Source: Paenarthrobacter ureafaciens
Lineage (GTDB): Bacteria > Actinomycetota > Actinomycetes > Actinomycetales > Micrococcaceae
DNA length: 64,000 bases
NCBI RefSeq assembly: GCF_004028095.1
Contig: NZ_SBHM01000007.1
Location: forward strand, 2,170,001 to 2,234,000
Direction: 5' to 3'
Part shown: one piece after another, positions 56,935 to 64,000 of the stretch
How positions within the stretch are numbered: position 1 is the stretch's first letter
Layout of the letters: the number at the start of each line of letters is the position of its first letter
Made by a program: the position numbers and the translations under genes
Notes under the pieces: model-generated
The model's database searches: none
The model's input: the letters and a program-made list of their open reading frames with translations, nothing else
What the model was told of the DNA's origin: nothing

Positions 56935-58568
56935 TGCCACCGGCGATTTCCCAGTTCTTCCGCAAGCTTGGCACCGGCATGCAGGCGTTCAGCCCTGCCC
57001 AGCGCACACTCGCCATTCTGGGCGTGGCCGTGATTGTGCTCGGCGGCGTCGCCCTGACTGCGTGGCTGGGGAAGCCCGCCTACTCACCACTGTTTTCCGG
57101 GCTGAAGGACACCGACGCGAACAGCATCGTGGAGCAGCTCCGCAAGGACAACATCCCTTACGAGCTCAGCAACGGCGGGTCCACCATCCTGGTCCCCGAG
57201 GACAAGGTGTACGACGAGCGCTTGAAAGCGGCGGCCGCAGGATTGCCTACCGCCGCGGCCACCGGCTATTCGTTGCTGGACAAGCTGGGCGTCACTTCCT
57301 CTGAGTTCCAGCAGTCCGTCACGTATAAACGGGCCTTGGAAGGGGAACTCAGCACCACCATCCAGGCGATGGACGGCGTAAAGTCCGCGGCCGTGCAACT
57401 CGCCATCCCGGAGAAGTCGGTCTTCGTGGCCACCACCCCCGAAGCCACCGCCTCGGTGTTCGTGGAAACGCAGCCGGGCACGACCTTGTCCTCGGACAAG
57501 GTCCAGGCGATAGTGCACCTGACCTCCGCGGCGATCGAGAACTTGAAGCCAACCAACGTCTCGGTGGTCGATTCGCAAGGCAACGTCCTGTCCACAGTGG
57601 GCGGAGGAGCTACCGGGTCATCGTCCAAGCAAGCCTCGGATTACCAACAGCGCACCTCGGATGCGGTCCGGACAGTGCTGGACAGCGTAGTGGGCCCCGG
57701 GAACTCGACCGTTGCAGTGGCCGCCGATGTCACGGCCGAATCGGCCCAGCAACGCAGCGAAACATTTAGCCCTGCCAGCAACACGCCGGCACTCAGTGAG
57801 TCCACGAAGACCGAGAAATACACCGGAACGGGCGGCGGAGCAGCAGGCGTCCTGGGTCCGGACAACATTGCCGTTCCCGGCGGAACCTCGGCGAACGGCA
57901 GCTACGACTCCAGCGATACCACCAAGAACAACGCCGTCAACAAGGTCACCGAAGACCGGACCATCCCTCAGGGAGCCGTAAAAAGGCAGACCATCTCCGT
58001 TGCCATCAACCAGTCAGCTGCCGGGGGCGTGAACATCGACTCCGTCCGATCACTGGTGACCGCCGCTGCCGGCATCAATACTGCACGCGGCGACGTAGTC
58101 ACAGTGGAGGTCCTGCCCTTCAGCACCGCCGCCGCAGACAAGGCCGCTGAAGCACTCGGATCTGCCCAGGCCGATGCCGAGGCAGCCAAAGAAGCAGCGC
58201 TCATGAACACACTGATCATGGCCGGCAGCATCTTGCTGGCCGCAATCGCCCTGATTGTGACCGTCTTGATTATCCTCAAGCGCCGCCAGCGCCGGGAACC
58301 GGTGGACCTCGGAGAACGCGTGGAGTACGACGCTTTGCCTGAAGCCATCCCAACCCCTGCCATAGCAGGTCCGCCCACCACGGCCATCGAACTGACATCC
58401 ATCCAGCCCGCTGCACCGTTGGAGCCCACCCCCGCCCTGCCGTTGCCCGATTCGGATGCCCTCGACGGCGAACTCAAACGTGCGCAGATCGAAGCGATGG
58501 TTGCCGATAACCCGGCACGGACCGCCGAATACCTGCGCGGCCTCATGGATGAAAGGCAGTCGGTGTGA
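56934..58568 (+). CDS. fliF: Flagellar MS-ring protein FliF
   Basis: 544 residues. First membrane span near residues 29-47 (AILGVAVIVLGGVALTAWL), the YscJ/FliF domain (YSPLFSGLKDTDANSIVEQL), the ring-building domain, a second span near 425-447 (MAGSILLAAIALIVTVLII), and a short cytoplasmic tail ending NPARTAEYLRGLM that binds FliG. Length is normal. Overlaps fliG by 4 nt. Confidence 0.96.
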   Translation: MPPAISQFFRKLGTGMQAFSPAQRTLAILGVAVIVLGGVALTAWLGKPAYSPLFSGLKDTDANSIVEQLRKDNIPYELSNGGSTILVPEDKVYDERLKAAAAGLPTAAATGYSLLDKLGVTSSEFQQSVTYKRALEGELSTTIQAMDGVKSAAVQLAIPEKSVFVATTPEATASVFVETQPGTTLSSDKVQAIVHLTSAAIENLKPTNVSVVDSQGNVLSTVGGGATGSSSKQASDYQQRTSDAVRTVLDSVVGPGNSTVAVAADVTAESAQQRSETFSPASNTPALSESTKTEKYTGTGGGAAGVLGPDNIAVPGGTSANGSYDSSDTTKNNAVNKVTEDRTIPQGAVKRQTISVAINQSAAGGVNIDSVRSLVTAAAGINTARGDVVTVEVLPFSTAAADKAAEALGSAQADAEAAKEAALMNTLIMAGSILLAAIALIVTVLIILKRRQRREPVDLGERVEYDALPEAIPTPAIAGPPTTAIELTSIQPAAPLEPTPALPLPDSDALDGELKRAQIEAMVADNPARTAEYLRGLMDERQSV

Positions 58569-59587
58569 GCCTGCCCGAAGCACCGGCCCTGAGCGGGGTC
58601 CAGAAGGTGGCTGTGGTCCTCATGCAGATGACCCCTGCCAGTGCCGCTGCAGTCATGGCCCAGTTTTCCGAATCCGAGGCAGAGGACATCGCCGCGGAAA
58701 TTGTTCGTCTCCGCCGCGTTCCGTCCACCGTCGCAGATCACGTCATCAACGAGTTCCATGGACTGGCCGTCAGCGGCCGCCGTTCCGCCCGCGGGGGCCA
58801 GGAATTCGCCGTCGGACTTCTTGAAGCATCCTTCGGTGCCGACAAAGCCGCCGGCTTCATGGACCGCCTCGCCTCAACCATGGCCGGAAAGTCCTTCGAA
58901 TTCCTGGAAATGATGGACCCCGGGCAGATCCTTGCCCTGATCGACGGGGAATTGCCGCAAACCATCGCGCTGATCCTGGCCCATCTCCGGCCCGGCAAAG
59001 CCTCCGCTGTCATGTCCGGTTTGGAAGATGCCCAACGCATCGATGTGGCCCGGTGCATCGCGACCATGGGCTCGGCGTCTCCCGAAGCCGTCAGCATCGT
59101 TGCCGAAACACTCAAGGTCCGAGCCGGGGCGGTGATGTCCCAACGCAAATCCAACGAGGTCGTTGGCGGCATCCAGCCGCTGGTGGATATCATCAACCGT
59201 TCCGACGTCAGCACGGAGCGCTCGGTGTTGGACGGACTCGGCAGTGTGGACCCGGACCTCGCCACCGAGGTTCGGGCGCGAATGCTCACGTTTGTGGACA
59301 TCGTCAAACTGGAACCGCGCGATATCCAGCAAATTCTTCGCGGTGTCAGCGCCAGCGTTTTGGCCATCGCCATGAAGGGCGCCCCGCAAGTTGTCCTGGA
59401 AACCATCAGGGCCAACATGTCCGGCAGGAACCTGGAAATTCTCGAATCGGAAACGGCCGCATCAGGTCCTGTCCGTGCCTCGCAGGTAGAGGAAGCCCGC
59501 GCGGACATCGTCAGGTCCATCCGTGAGCTCGAAGCGGCGGGCGCTATTGTTGTCCGGCGCGGGGACGAGGACGACTTTGTCTACTGA
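58565..59587 (+). CDS. fliG: Flagellar motor switch protein FliG
   Basis: 340 residues. The N-terminal domain (SGVQKVAVVLMQMTPASAAA) binds FliF; the middle has LPQTIALILAHLRPGKAS (the EHPQ motif reads ELPQ here); the C-terminal torque helix is MLTFVDIVKLEPRDIQQILR. GTG 58565 overlaps the fliF stop. Part of the rotor switch (C-ring). Confidence 0.96.
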   Translation: MSLPEAPALSGVQKVAVVLMQMTPASAAAVMAQFSESEAEDIAAEIVRLRRVPSTVADHVINEFHGLAVSGRRSARGGQEFAVGLLEASFGADKAAGFMDRLASTMAGKSFEFLEMMDPGQILALIDGELPQTIALILAHLRPGKASAVMSGLEDAQRIDVARCIATMGSASPEAVSIVAETLKVRAGAVMSQRKSNEVVGGIQPLVDIINRSDVSTERSVLDGLGSVDPDLATEVRARMLTFVDIVKLEPRDIQQILRGVSASVLAIAMKGAPQVVLETIRANMSGRNLEILESETAASGPVRASQVEEARADIVRSIRELEAAGAIVVRRGDEDDFVY

Positions 59588-60176
59588 GCCCTACACCCGC
59601 GTTACGTTCCCCGTCCTCAGCTCCGAGGCTCCCGCCACTGACCGCGGGTTCACCCAGGGCCACGCGGCCGGATACGCAGCGGGCATGCGCGCAGCGGCAG
59701 AAGAGCTACGCCGCTTGCGGGAAAAGCAGCTGGCTGAGCAGGCGGAAGGGCTCGACGCCGGCCGCTTGGCTGTTGCGCGTGCCGTCACCGTGCTGGAGGC
59801 AGCAGCTTCGGCCGCGCAGCGCCGCAGGGAGGCAACGGTTGCCGAGATCGAGGACGTGCTCGCCGCCACTGCCCTGGAGCTCGCCGAGGCCATTCTTGGC
59901 TACGAACTGGCGCACGGTGAACGGACGGCCCGGGCTGCAGTGGACCGGGCGCTCAAGGACTCCGACGGAACCCTCACCACGGTTCGCCTGCACCCGGGAG
60001 ACCTGGCCGCCTTGGAGGCTTCCGGCGTCGTGCTCCCCGCCGGTGTTGAGCTCAAGGCCGACGCCGCGCTCAACCCGGGCGACGCCGTCGCCGAACACCC
60101 TCAAGGGTGGATTGACGCGCGGTTGGGCTCAGCATTGGAGCGTGCCCGGCAGGCGTTGCTTGGAAGCCACGCATGA
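59577..60176 (+). CDS. fliH: Flagellar assembly protein FliH
   Basis: 199 residues. N-terminal Gly-rich coil (GFTQGHAAGYAAGMRAAAEE) leads into a long helix and a FliH/V-ATPase-E-like C-terminus (DAALNPGDAVAEHPQGWIDA). It regulates the FliI ATPase. TTG 59577 is chosen because gagg lies 6 nt upstream; it overlaps fliG by 11 nt. Confidence 0.9.
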   Translation: MSTEPYTRVTFPVLSSEAPATDRGFTQGHAAGYAAGMRAAAEELRRLREKQLAEQAEGLDAGRLAVARAVTVLEAAASAAQRRREATVAEIEDVLAATALELAEAILGYELAHGERTARAAVDRALKDSDGTLTTVRLHPGDLAALEASGVVLPAGVELKADAALNPGDAVAEHPQGWIDARLGSALERARQALLGSHA

Positions 60177-61486
60177 AGGGCCTCGCAGCCGCCGTGGCCG
60201 CCGCCGCTCCGCAACGGGTGGGCACCGTGACCTCCGTCCTCGGGCTGGGACTCGAGGTAGCGGGGCTGGATTGCGCGGTGGGCGAGTTGCTGACCGTGGG
60301 ATCCGGCGCGGAAGCGCTCGACGCCGAGGTGGTGGCGTCGGTACTCGGGGGAGTGCGGTGCATGCCCCTGGGCCGGCTCACGGGTATTGCCGCGGGGGCG
60401 CCGGCACGCGCATCCGGACGTCCCGTGATGGTACCCACCGGGGCCGGTCTGTTCGGACGTGTGCTGGACGGGATGGGGCGGCCCCTTGATGGCAAGGGGC
60501 CGCTGGACTGTTCACACTTTGTGCCGCTGGACCAGGAAGCGCCGAACCCCATGCTCCGTGCGCGCATCGACACACCCCTTCAGACAGGGGTCCGGTTGCT
60601 GGACACCCTGACCACCCTCGGCCGGGGCCAGCGAATCGGCCTTTTTGCCGGCTCCGGGGTGGGCAAGTCCTCGCTGCTGTCCATGGTGGCCCGCGGCACC
60701 GACGCCCAAGTTTCCGTGATCGCGCTGGTGGGCGAACGTGGCCGCGAAGTACGCGAGTTCCTTGAGGACGATCTTGGTCCCGAAGGCTTGGCCAGATCCG
60801 TGGTGGTGGTTGCCACCTCGGACGAACCGGCCCTGATGCGCCTCCGCGCAGCCGTCACCGCAACACGGATCGCGGAGTCATTCCGTGAATCCGGACAGGA
60901 CGTAGTCCTCATGATGGACTCCCTGACCCGTGTAGCCATGGCTCAACGCGAAATCGGCCTCTCCGCAGGTGAACCGCCCGCAACACGGGGCTACCCGCCG
61001 TCGACCTTTTCTGTTTTAGCCAGGCTCCTGGAACGGGCCGGAACCGCCGAAACCGGCTCCATCACGGGTATCTACACAGTCCTGGTGGACGGCGATGACC
61101 ACAACGAACCCATTGCCGATGCCGCACGCTCCATCCTGGACGGGCACGTGGTCCTGGACCGGAAGCTCGCCGTGACAGGCCACTTTCCGTCCGTCGATGT
61201 TCTCGGATCCGTGTCCCGGGTGGCCTCGAAAGTAACAGACCCCGTCCATACCGCGTGCGCCGTGCAGTTGCGGAGGGTACTGGCTGCCCGCCGTGCAGCC
61301 CAGGACCTGATCGACGTCGGCGCATACCGCCGGGGGAGCAACCCGTTGGTGGACGCCGCCTTGGACAACGAGGCTGCCATCAACCAGTTCCTGCGCCAGG
61401 GCATGGGCGAGCCCTCCGCTATGGCCGAATCGTGGGCCTGGCTTTCCAGACTGTCCACCCGCTTTGACGTGGAAGGAGCCGCGTGA
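60173..61486 (+). CDS. fliI: Flagellum-specific ATPase FliI
   Basis: 437 residues, F1-beta-like. Walker A GLFAGSGVGKSSLLSM, GERGREVREF, Walker B VVLMMDSLTRVAMAQREIGL, and PPATRGYPPSTF. It powers the flagellar export gate with FliH and FliJ. ATG 60173 overlaps fliH by 4 nt. Confidence 0.97.
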   Translation: MKGLAAAVAAAAPQRVGTVTSVLGLGLEVAGLDCAVGELLTVGSGAEALDAEVVASVLGGVRCMPLGRLTGIAAGAPARASGRPVMVPTGAGLFGRVLDGMGRPLDGKGPLDCSHFVPLDQEAPNPMLRARIDTPLQTGVRLLDTLTTLGRGQRIGLFAGSGVGKSSLLSMVARGTDAQVSVIALVGERGREVREFLEDDLGPEGLARSVVVVATSDEPALMRLRAAVTATRIAESFRESGQDVVLMMDSLTRVAMAQREIGLSAGEPPATRGYPPSTFSVLARLLERAGTAETGSITGIYTVLVDGDDHNEPIADAARSILDGHVVLDRKLAVTGHFPSVDVLGSVSRVASKVTDPVHTACAVQLRRVLAARRAAQDLIDVGAYRRGSNPLVDAALDNEAAINQFLRQGMGEPSAMAESWAWLSRLSTRFDVEGAA

Positions 61487-61908
61487 ACCGACAGTTCTCC
61501 CTCGCAGGATTGCTGAGGCTGCGACAGGCCGAGCAAAAAACCGCCGAAACGGGGCTGGCTTCAGCCAATGCCCGTTCCTCCTCCGTCCGTGCCCGACGCG
61601 CCGAGGCCCGCGCCGCCCTCGCGGAGTCGGCCGGAACCGCCGGAGATTCCGCTACCTTGCTGGCCATCGCGGCTGCCCGGGCATCCTCGCAGAGCATGCT
61701 CGCAGAGCTTGATGCGTTGGCAGCCGTTGCCGCTGAGGAGGCTGCCGCCGCGCAGGCTGAGTACACAGAGGCGCGGCGCCGCGCGGTCGGCCTCGAGAAA
61801 CTGGAGAACCGGCACGATGCAGCTTTCGCTGCTTCCGAACTCCTCGCCGAACAGGGCGCCCTGGATGAGATTGCCTCAGCGGCATGGCACAGGAAGGCCG
61901 GCTCATGA
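61483..61908 (+). CDS. fliJ: Flagellar export protein FliJ-like
   Basis: 141 residues, almost fully helical coiled coil (LAGLLRLRQAEQKTAETGLA; LEKLENRHDAAFAASELLAE). Position directly after fliI and the length match FliJ, the central stalk of the export ATPase. GTG 61483 overlaps fliI by 4 nt. Sequence identity in this family is low, so the call rests on context. Confidence 0.88.
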   Translation: MNRQFSLAGLLRLRQAEQKTAETGLASANARSSSVRARRAEARAALAESAGTAGDSATLLAIAAARASSQSMLAELDALAAVAAEEAAAAQAEYTEARRRAVGLEKLENRHDAAFAASELLAEQGALDEIASAAWHRKAGS

Positions 61909-62528
61909 GCATGGTTGAGGCGCTGGGCAGGATCCAGAGCATCGAAGCATCGCTGCAGCAGTTGGCTGAGCGGCCTGTTCCTGCCTCCTCTGGTCCGGTC
62001 ACGCCCGTTTCTTCTTCCTCCTTCGCCTCGGCATTGAATTCGGCCCTGGGAACTGCCGACGCTTCCGCCCCTGCGGATATGTCCCGGATGCTCGCCGCCG
62101 TAGGTAGTACGACGTCGGCAACGGCCCCCGCCGCACCCGTTGCCACGGGCGGGGGAGCCACAGGGGACGCCGTGGTTGCTGCAGCCAAGAAGTACATCGG
62201 AGTGCCGTACGTGTGGGGAGGGACCAACCCGGCCGTCGGCATGGACTGCTCAGGATTCGTGCAGCGCGTGTTTAAGGACCTGGGTGTTGACTTGCCCCGC
62301 GTGGTGAGCGACCAAATGCACAAAGGCAGTCCCGTACCCTCGCTCGCTGAAGCCAGGGCCGGGGATCTCCTGGTGAGCTATGGCGGCGAGCACATTTCCA
62401 TCTATCTGGGCAATGGCAAGGCCATTGATGCTCCTGTGCCGGGCCAGACTATCCAGATCCGGGATGCGTGGGAGAAGTATTCCAACCTGACCTCCATCCG
62501 CCGGATTGTTCCGTCCGGGGGTGACTGA
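61905..62528 (+). CDS. NlpC/P60 peptidoglycan hydrolase in the flagellar operon
   Basis: 207 residues. An N-terminal helix and Ala/Ser/Thr-rich linker (about residues 1-85) precede an NlpC/P60 domain: KKYIGVPYVWGGTNPAVGMD, catalytic Cys in MDCSGFVQRV, His in GGEHISIYLGNG. No signal peptide, so export would be by the flagellar apparatus, as FlgJ is in other bacteria. It cuts peptide stems of peptidoglycan rather than glycan chains. ATGA overlap with fliJ and TGATG with fliK bind it to flagellar assembly. Confidence 0.92.
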   Translation: MSMVEALGRIQSIEASLQQLAERPVPASSGPVTPVSSSSFASALNSALGTADASAPADMSRMLAAVGSTTSATAPAAPVATGGGATGDAVVAAAKKYIGVPYVWGGTNPAVGMDCSGFVQRVFKDLGVDLPRVVSDQMHKGSPVPSLAEARAGDLLVSYGGEHISIYLGNGKAIDAPVPGQTIQIRDAWEKYSNLTSIRRIVPSGGD

Positions 62529-63808
62529 TGCAGGTGGGGTTCCTTTTTTCGGGCAGCCCGTCCGGAGTTGTTAGGCCGGGTGGTGCTTCCGGTTCTGCGC
62601 AGGAGGGGTCGTCGGTTTCCGTGCAGGAGGGGCCGCCGTTGGCCCTTGGTTCCGTTGTTGCAGGGGGTTCGTCGGTGGCAATGAGCCTCCCCGCTGCCGA
62701 AGGAGCGGGAGGTCCGGGGGCTTTTGGCGACATCCTCGAGCGGTTGCTCGGCCCCGCCGATGCGGACGGTACGGAGTTGTCCGACGACGGATCCGTGGCT
62801 TCGGCTCAGGACCTGCAAGCCCGATTCGTGGGTTCGCTGCGTAGTGTGCCGGGCGCACGGCACACCCCGCAGCGAGGCATCGAAGTGGAGGGGACTCCTG
62901 TGCCCGGGACCCCCTTGTCCGGAGTAGCTGACGTCTCAAGCCAGCCTCCTTTGGACGACTCCCTGCCTGTTAGACGGTTCCTGCCGTCCAGTGGGCAGCG
63001 ATCCGTCGAAGCAGGGAGTTCTGCGGTGATTCCTGTGCCGCATGCCGCTTCGTCGTCAGGGCTGGGAGTGGGCGGTGGGGTACCCGTTGCTTCGGTGGAG
63101 GGTAGGCCGGCGGGGAGTCACGGCGAGATGCGGGACATGGCCCGATTCGTGGGTTCGCTGCGCAGTGTGCCGAGCGCACGGCATGACCCGCAGCGAGGCA
63201 TCGAATCGGAGGGAGTTCCAGGGCAGGCAGCGACCGCGACGCCCGCCGCCGTCGTTCATCACGCGCAGGTGCAGCCGCAGGCGCAACCCGCCCAGCTCCA
63301 ACCGGCGCCGACCCAATCCGCAACCCAGCACCAAGCAACGAACCAGCCCCTTGCGCACCAGCTCACCCAACCCCTGTTCACGCTGGCCACGGCCAAGCCA
63401 GGCGAGCACGTCATGACGCTGAGGGTGTCGCCGGAGGACCTGGGCCCGCTGACTGTGCGGGCGCACATCGACGGCGGGGGTGTGAGGATCGAACTGTTCG
63501 CCGCGGGTGATGCGGGACGTGAAGCTGTGCGCCACGTGCTCCCTGAGCTGAGGCGGGGGCTGGAGGAGATGGGAGCGAGCCTGAGCCTGTCGTCGGATGA
63601 CAGCCCCCAGACGGACCGCCGTCCCCACGACAACTCCCAGGGGCAACATCATCCCCATGACAACCCCCGCCATGTCCCGACCGGTGAAGGGCCAGCCAGT
63701 GGAAATACAGAACTCCGGGCTCCGGTCCCGCAGGGCCCACGAGAGCCGGCCCTGGATGCTTCCCGCAATCGTGGACCACAACAAACCCGCCTCGACGTCC
63801 TCGTCTGA
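62528..63808 (+). CDS. fliK: Flagellar hook-length control protein FliK
   Basis: 426 residues. The C-terminal Flg_hook domain is clear (VMTLRVSPEDLGPLTVRAHI, VRHVLPELRRGLEEMGASL). The N-terminal three-quarters is low-complexity and holds two copies of ARFVGSLRSVP(G/S)ARH plus PQRGIE, encoded by a 68-bp palindromic element. FliK measures hook length and switches export specificity. One-base overlap with the NlpC/P60 gene. Confidence 0.92.
   Translation: MQVGFLFSGSPSGVVRPGGASGSAQEGSSVSVQEGPPLALGSVVAGGSSVAMSLPAAEGAGGPGAFGDILERLLGPADADGTELSDDGSVASAQDLQARFVGSLRSVPGARHTPQRGIEVEGTPVPGTPLSGVADVSSQPPLDDSLPVRRFLPSSGQRSVEAGSSAVIPVPHAASSSGLGVGGGVPVASVEGRPAGSHGEMRDMARFVGSLRSVPSARHDPQRGIESEGVPGQAATATPAAVVHHAQVQPQAQPAQLQPAPTQSATQHQATNQPLAHQLTQPLFTLATAKPGEHVMTLRVSPEDLGPLTVRAHIDGGGVRIELFAAGDAGREAVRHVLPELRRGLEEMGASLSLSSDDSPQTDRRPHDNSQGQHHPHDNPRHVPTGEGPASGNTELRAPVPQGPREPALDASRNRGPQQTRLDVLV
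62821..62888 (+). repeat. REP-like palindromic element inside fliK, copy 1
   Basis: Nested inverted arms tcgctgcg/cgcagcga and gtgtgccg/cggcacac; the outer ccgattcg arm is matched only in part (cgaagtgg). Shares 59 of the first 64 bases with copy 2. Read in frame as ARFVGSLRSVPGARHTPQRG plus IE. Confidence 0.8.
63142..63209 (+). repeat. REP-like palindromic element inside fliK, copy 2
   Basis: Complete outer arms ccgattcg and cgaatcgg, middle arms tcgctgcg and cgcagcga, and a weaker inner arm. 321 bp (107 codons) after copy 1, same frame. Confidence 0.8.
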
Positions 63809-63826
63809 CGTGAAGGAGAGAACAGC

Positions 63827-64000
63827 GTGACCATCCAAGCCATACCCGGCGCGGCCCAAGCCAGCCCAGGCCAAACCGTACGCAAGCCCGTCCAGACCAT
63901 GGATTCCGAGGTCTTCATGCAACTGCTCGTGACGCAGTTGAGGTATCAGGATCCCAGCGCGCCCATGGACACCAACCAGATGATGAGCCAGTCGGTGCAG
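63827..64000 (+). CDS. flgD: Flagellar hook capping protein FlgD, 3'-truncated by window edge
   Basis: The first 58 codons are visible. VFMQLLVTQLRYQDPSAPMD plus TNQMMSQSVQ is the FlgD N-terminal motif. GTG 63827 has gaaggagag 7 nt upstream. The gene continues past the window; flgE and motor genes would be expected beyond. Confidence 0.93.
   Translation, partial: MTIQAIPGAAQASPGQTVRKPVQTMDSEVFMQLLVTQLRYQDPSAPMDTNQMMSQSVQ

Overview
The window is chromosomal DNA of a high-GC Gram-positive actinobacterium. The complete rRNA operon (16S-23S-5S, no tRNA in the spacer) has the 16S signature of the Arthrobacter/Paenarthrobacter group (Micrococcaceae). The gene content fits: DUF4193, DUF3040, DUF4032, UgpC/MsmK-type ATPase, OtsAB and leaderless-looking starts. 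No phage, plasmid, insertion sequence or CRISPR array was seen.

Layout. 1-1.4 kb: 3' part of glgB. 1.7-7.6 kb: rRNA operon with promoter, leader, processing stem and terminator. 7.6-12.9 kb: SRPBCC protein, GNAT acetyltransferase and GlcD-type FAD oxidase (overlapping genes), then an MFS (CynX/NimT-like) transporter behind a palindromic operator, a PPOX-fold protein and a GntR/FCD regulator. 13-20 kb: DUF4032 kinase-fold protein coupled to a GH20 hexosaminidase, a sugar ABC ATPase, otsB/otsA and a membrane-anchored DsbA-like protein. 21-31 kb: tRNA-Thr, a stand-alone TOPRIM protein, CPA2 antiporter, SDR, DUF3040, RecQ, NAD(P)HX dehydratase plus histidine phosphatase, type-II NADH dehydrogenase, YqeY and DUF72. 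31-34 kb: MarR regulator and two genes broken by frameshifts. 34-37 kb: DUF805, L-2-hydroxyglutarate oxidase, DUF4193 and an AMIN-like secreted protein. 37-41.6 kb: an agmatine catabolic unit (XRE-cupin regulator, N-carbamoylputrescine amidase, agmatine deiminase, permease). 41.7-47.1 kb: thioredoxin-reductase-like protein, epimerase, and a LacI-regulated Gfo/Idh dehydrogenase plus (frameshifted) sugar isomerase. 47.2-64 kb: flagellar locus.

Flagellar locus. fliW-flgL-flgK-flgN (minus) diverges from fliC-fliD-fliS-(FliT-like) (plus). An M20 hydrolase and a cyclodeaminase-like gene intervene, then flgB-flgC-fliE-fliF-fliG-fliH-fliI-fliJ-NlpC/P60-fliK-flgD follows as one tightly overlapping operon running off the end. 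Three promoters of the form CTAACG-N14/15-G(C/T)CGATA(A/G) drive the three blocks, implying a single sigma-28-class (FliA/WhiG-like) regulon. An NlpC/P60 hydrolase sits where a FlgJ-type muramidase might be expected, and fliK carries two in-frame copies of a 68-bp palindromic REP-like element.

Caution. Four, possibly five, gene interruptions all have the same direction, equivalent to loss of one base, mostly at short homopolymers. This may reflect assembly error rather than real pseudogenes.
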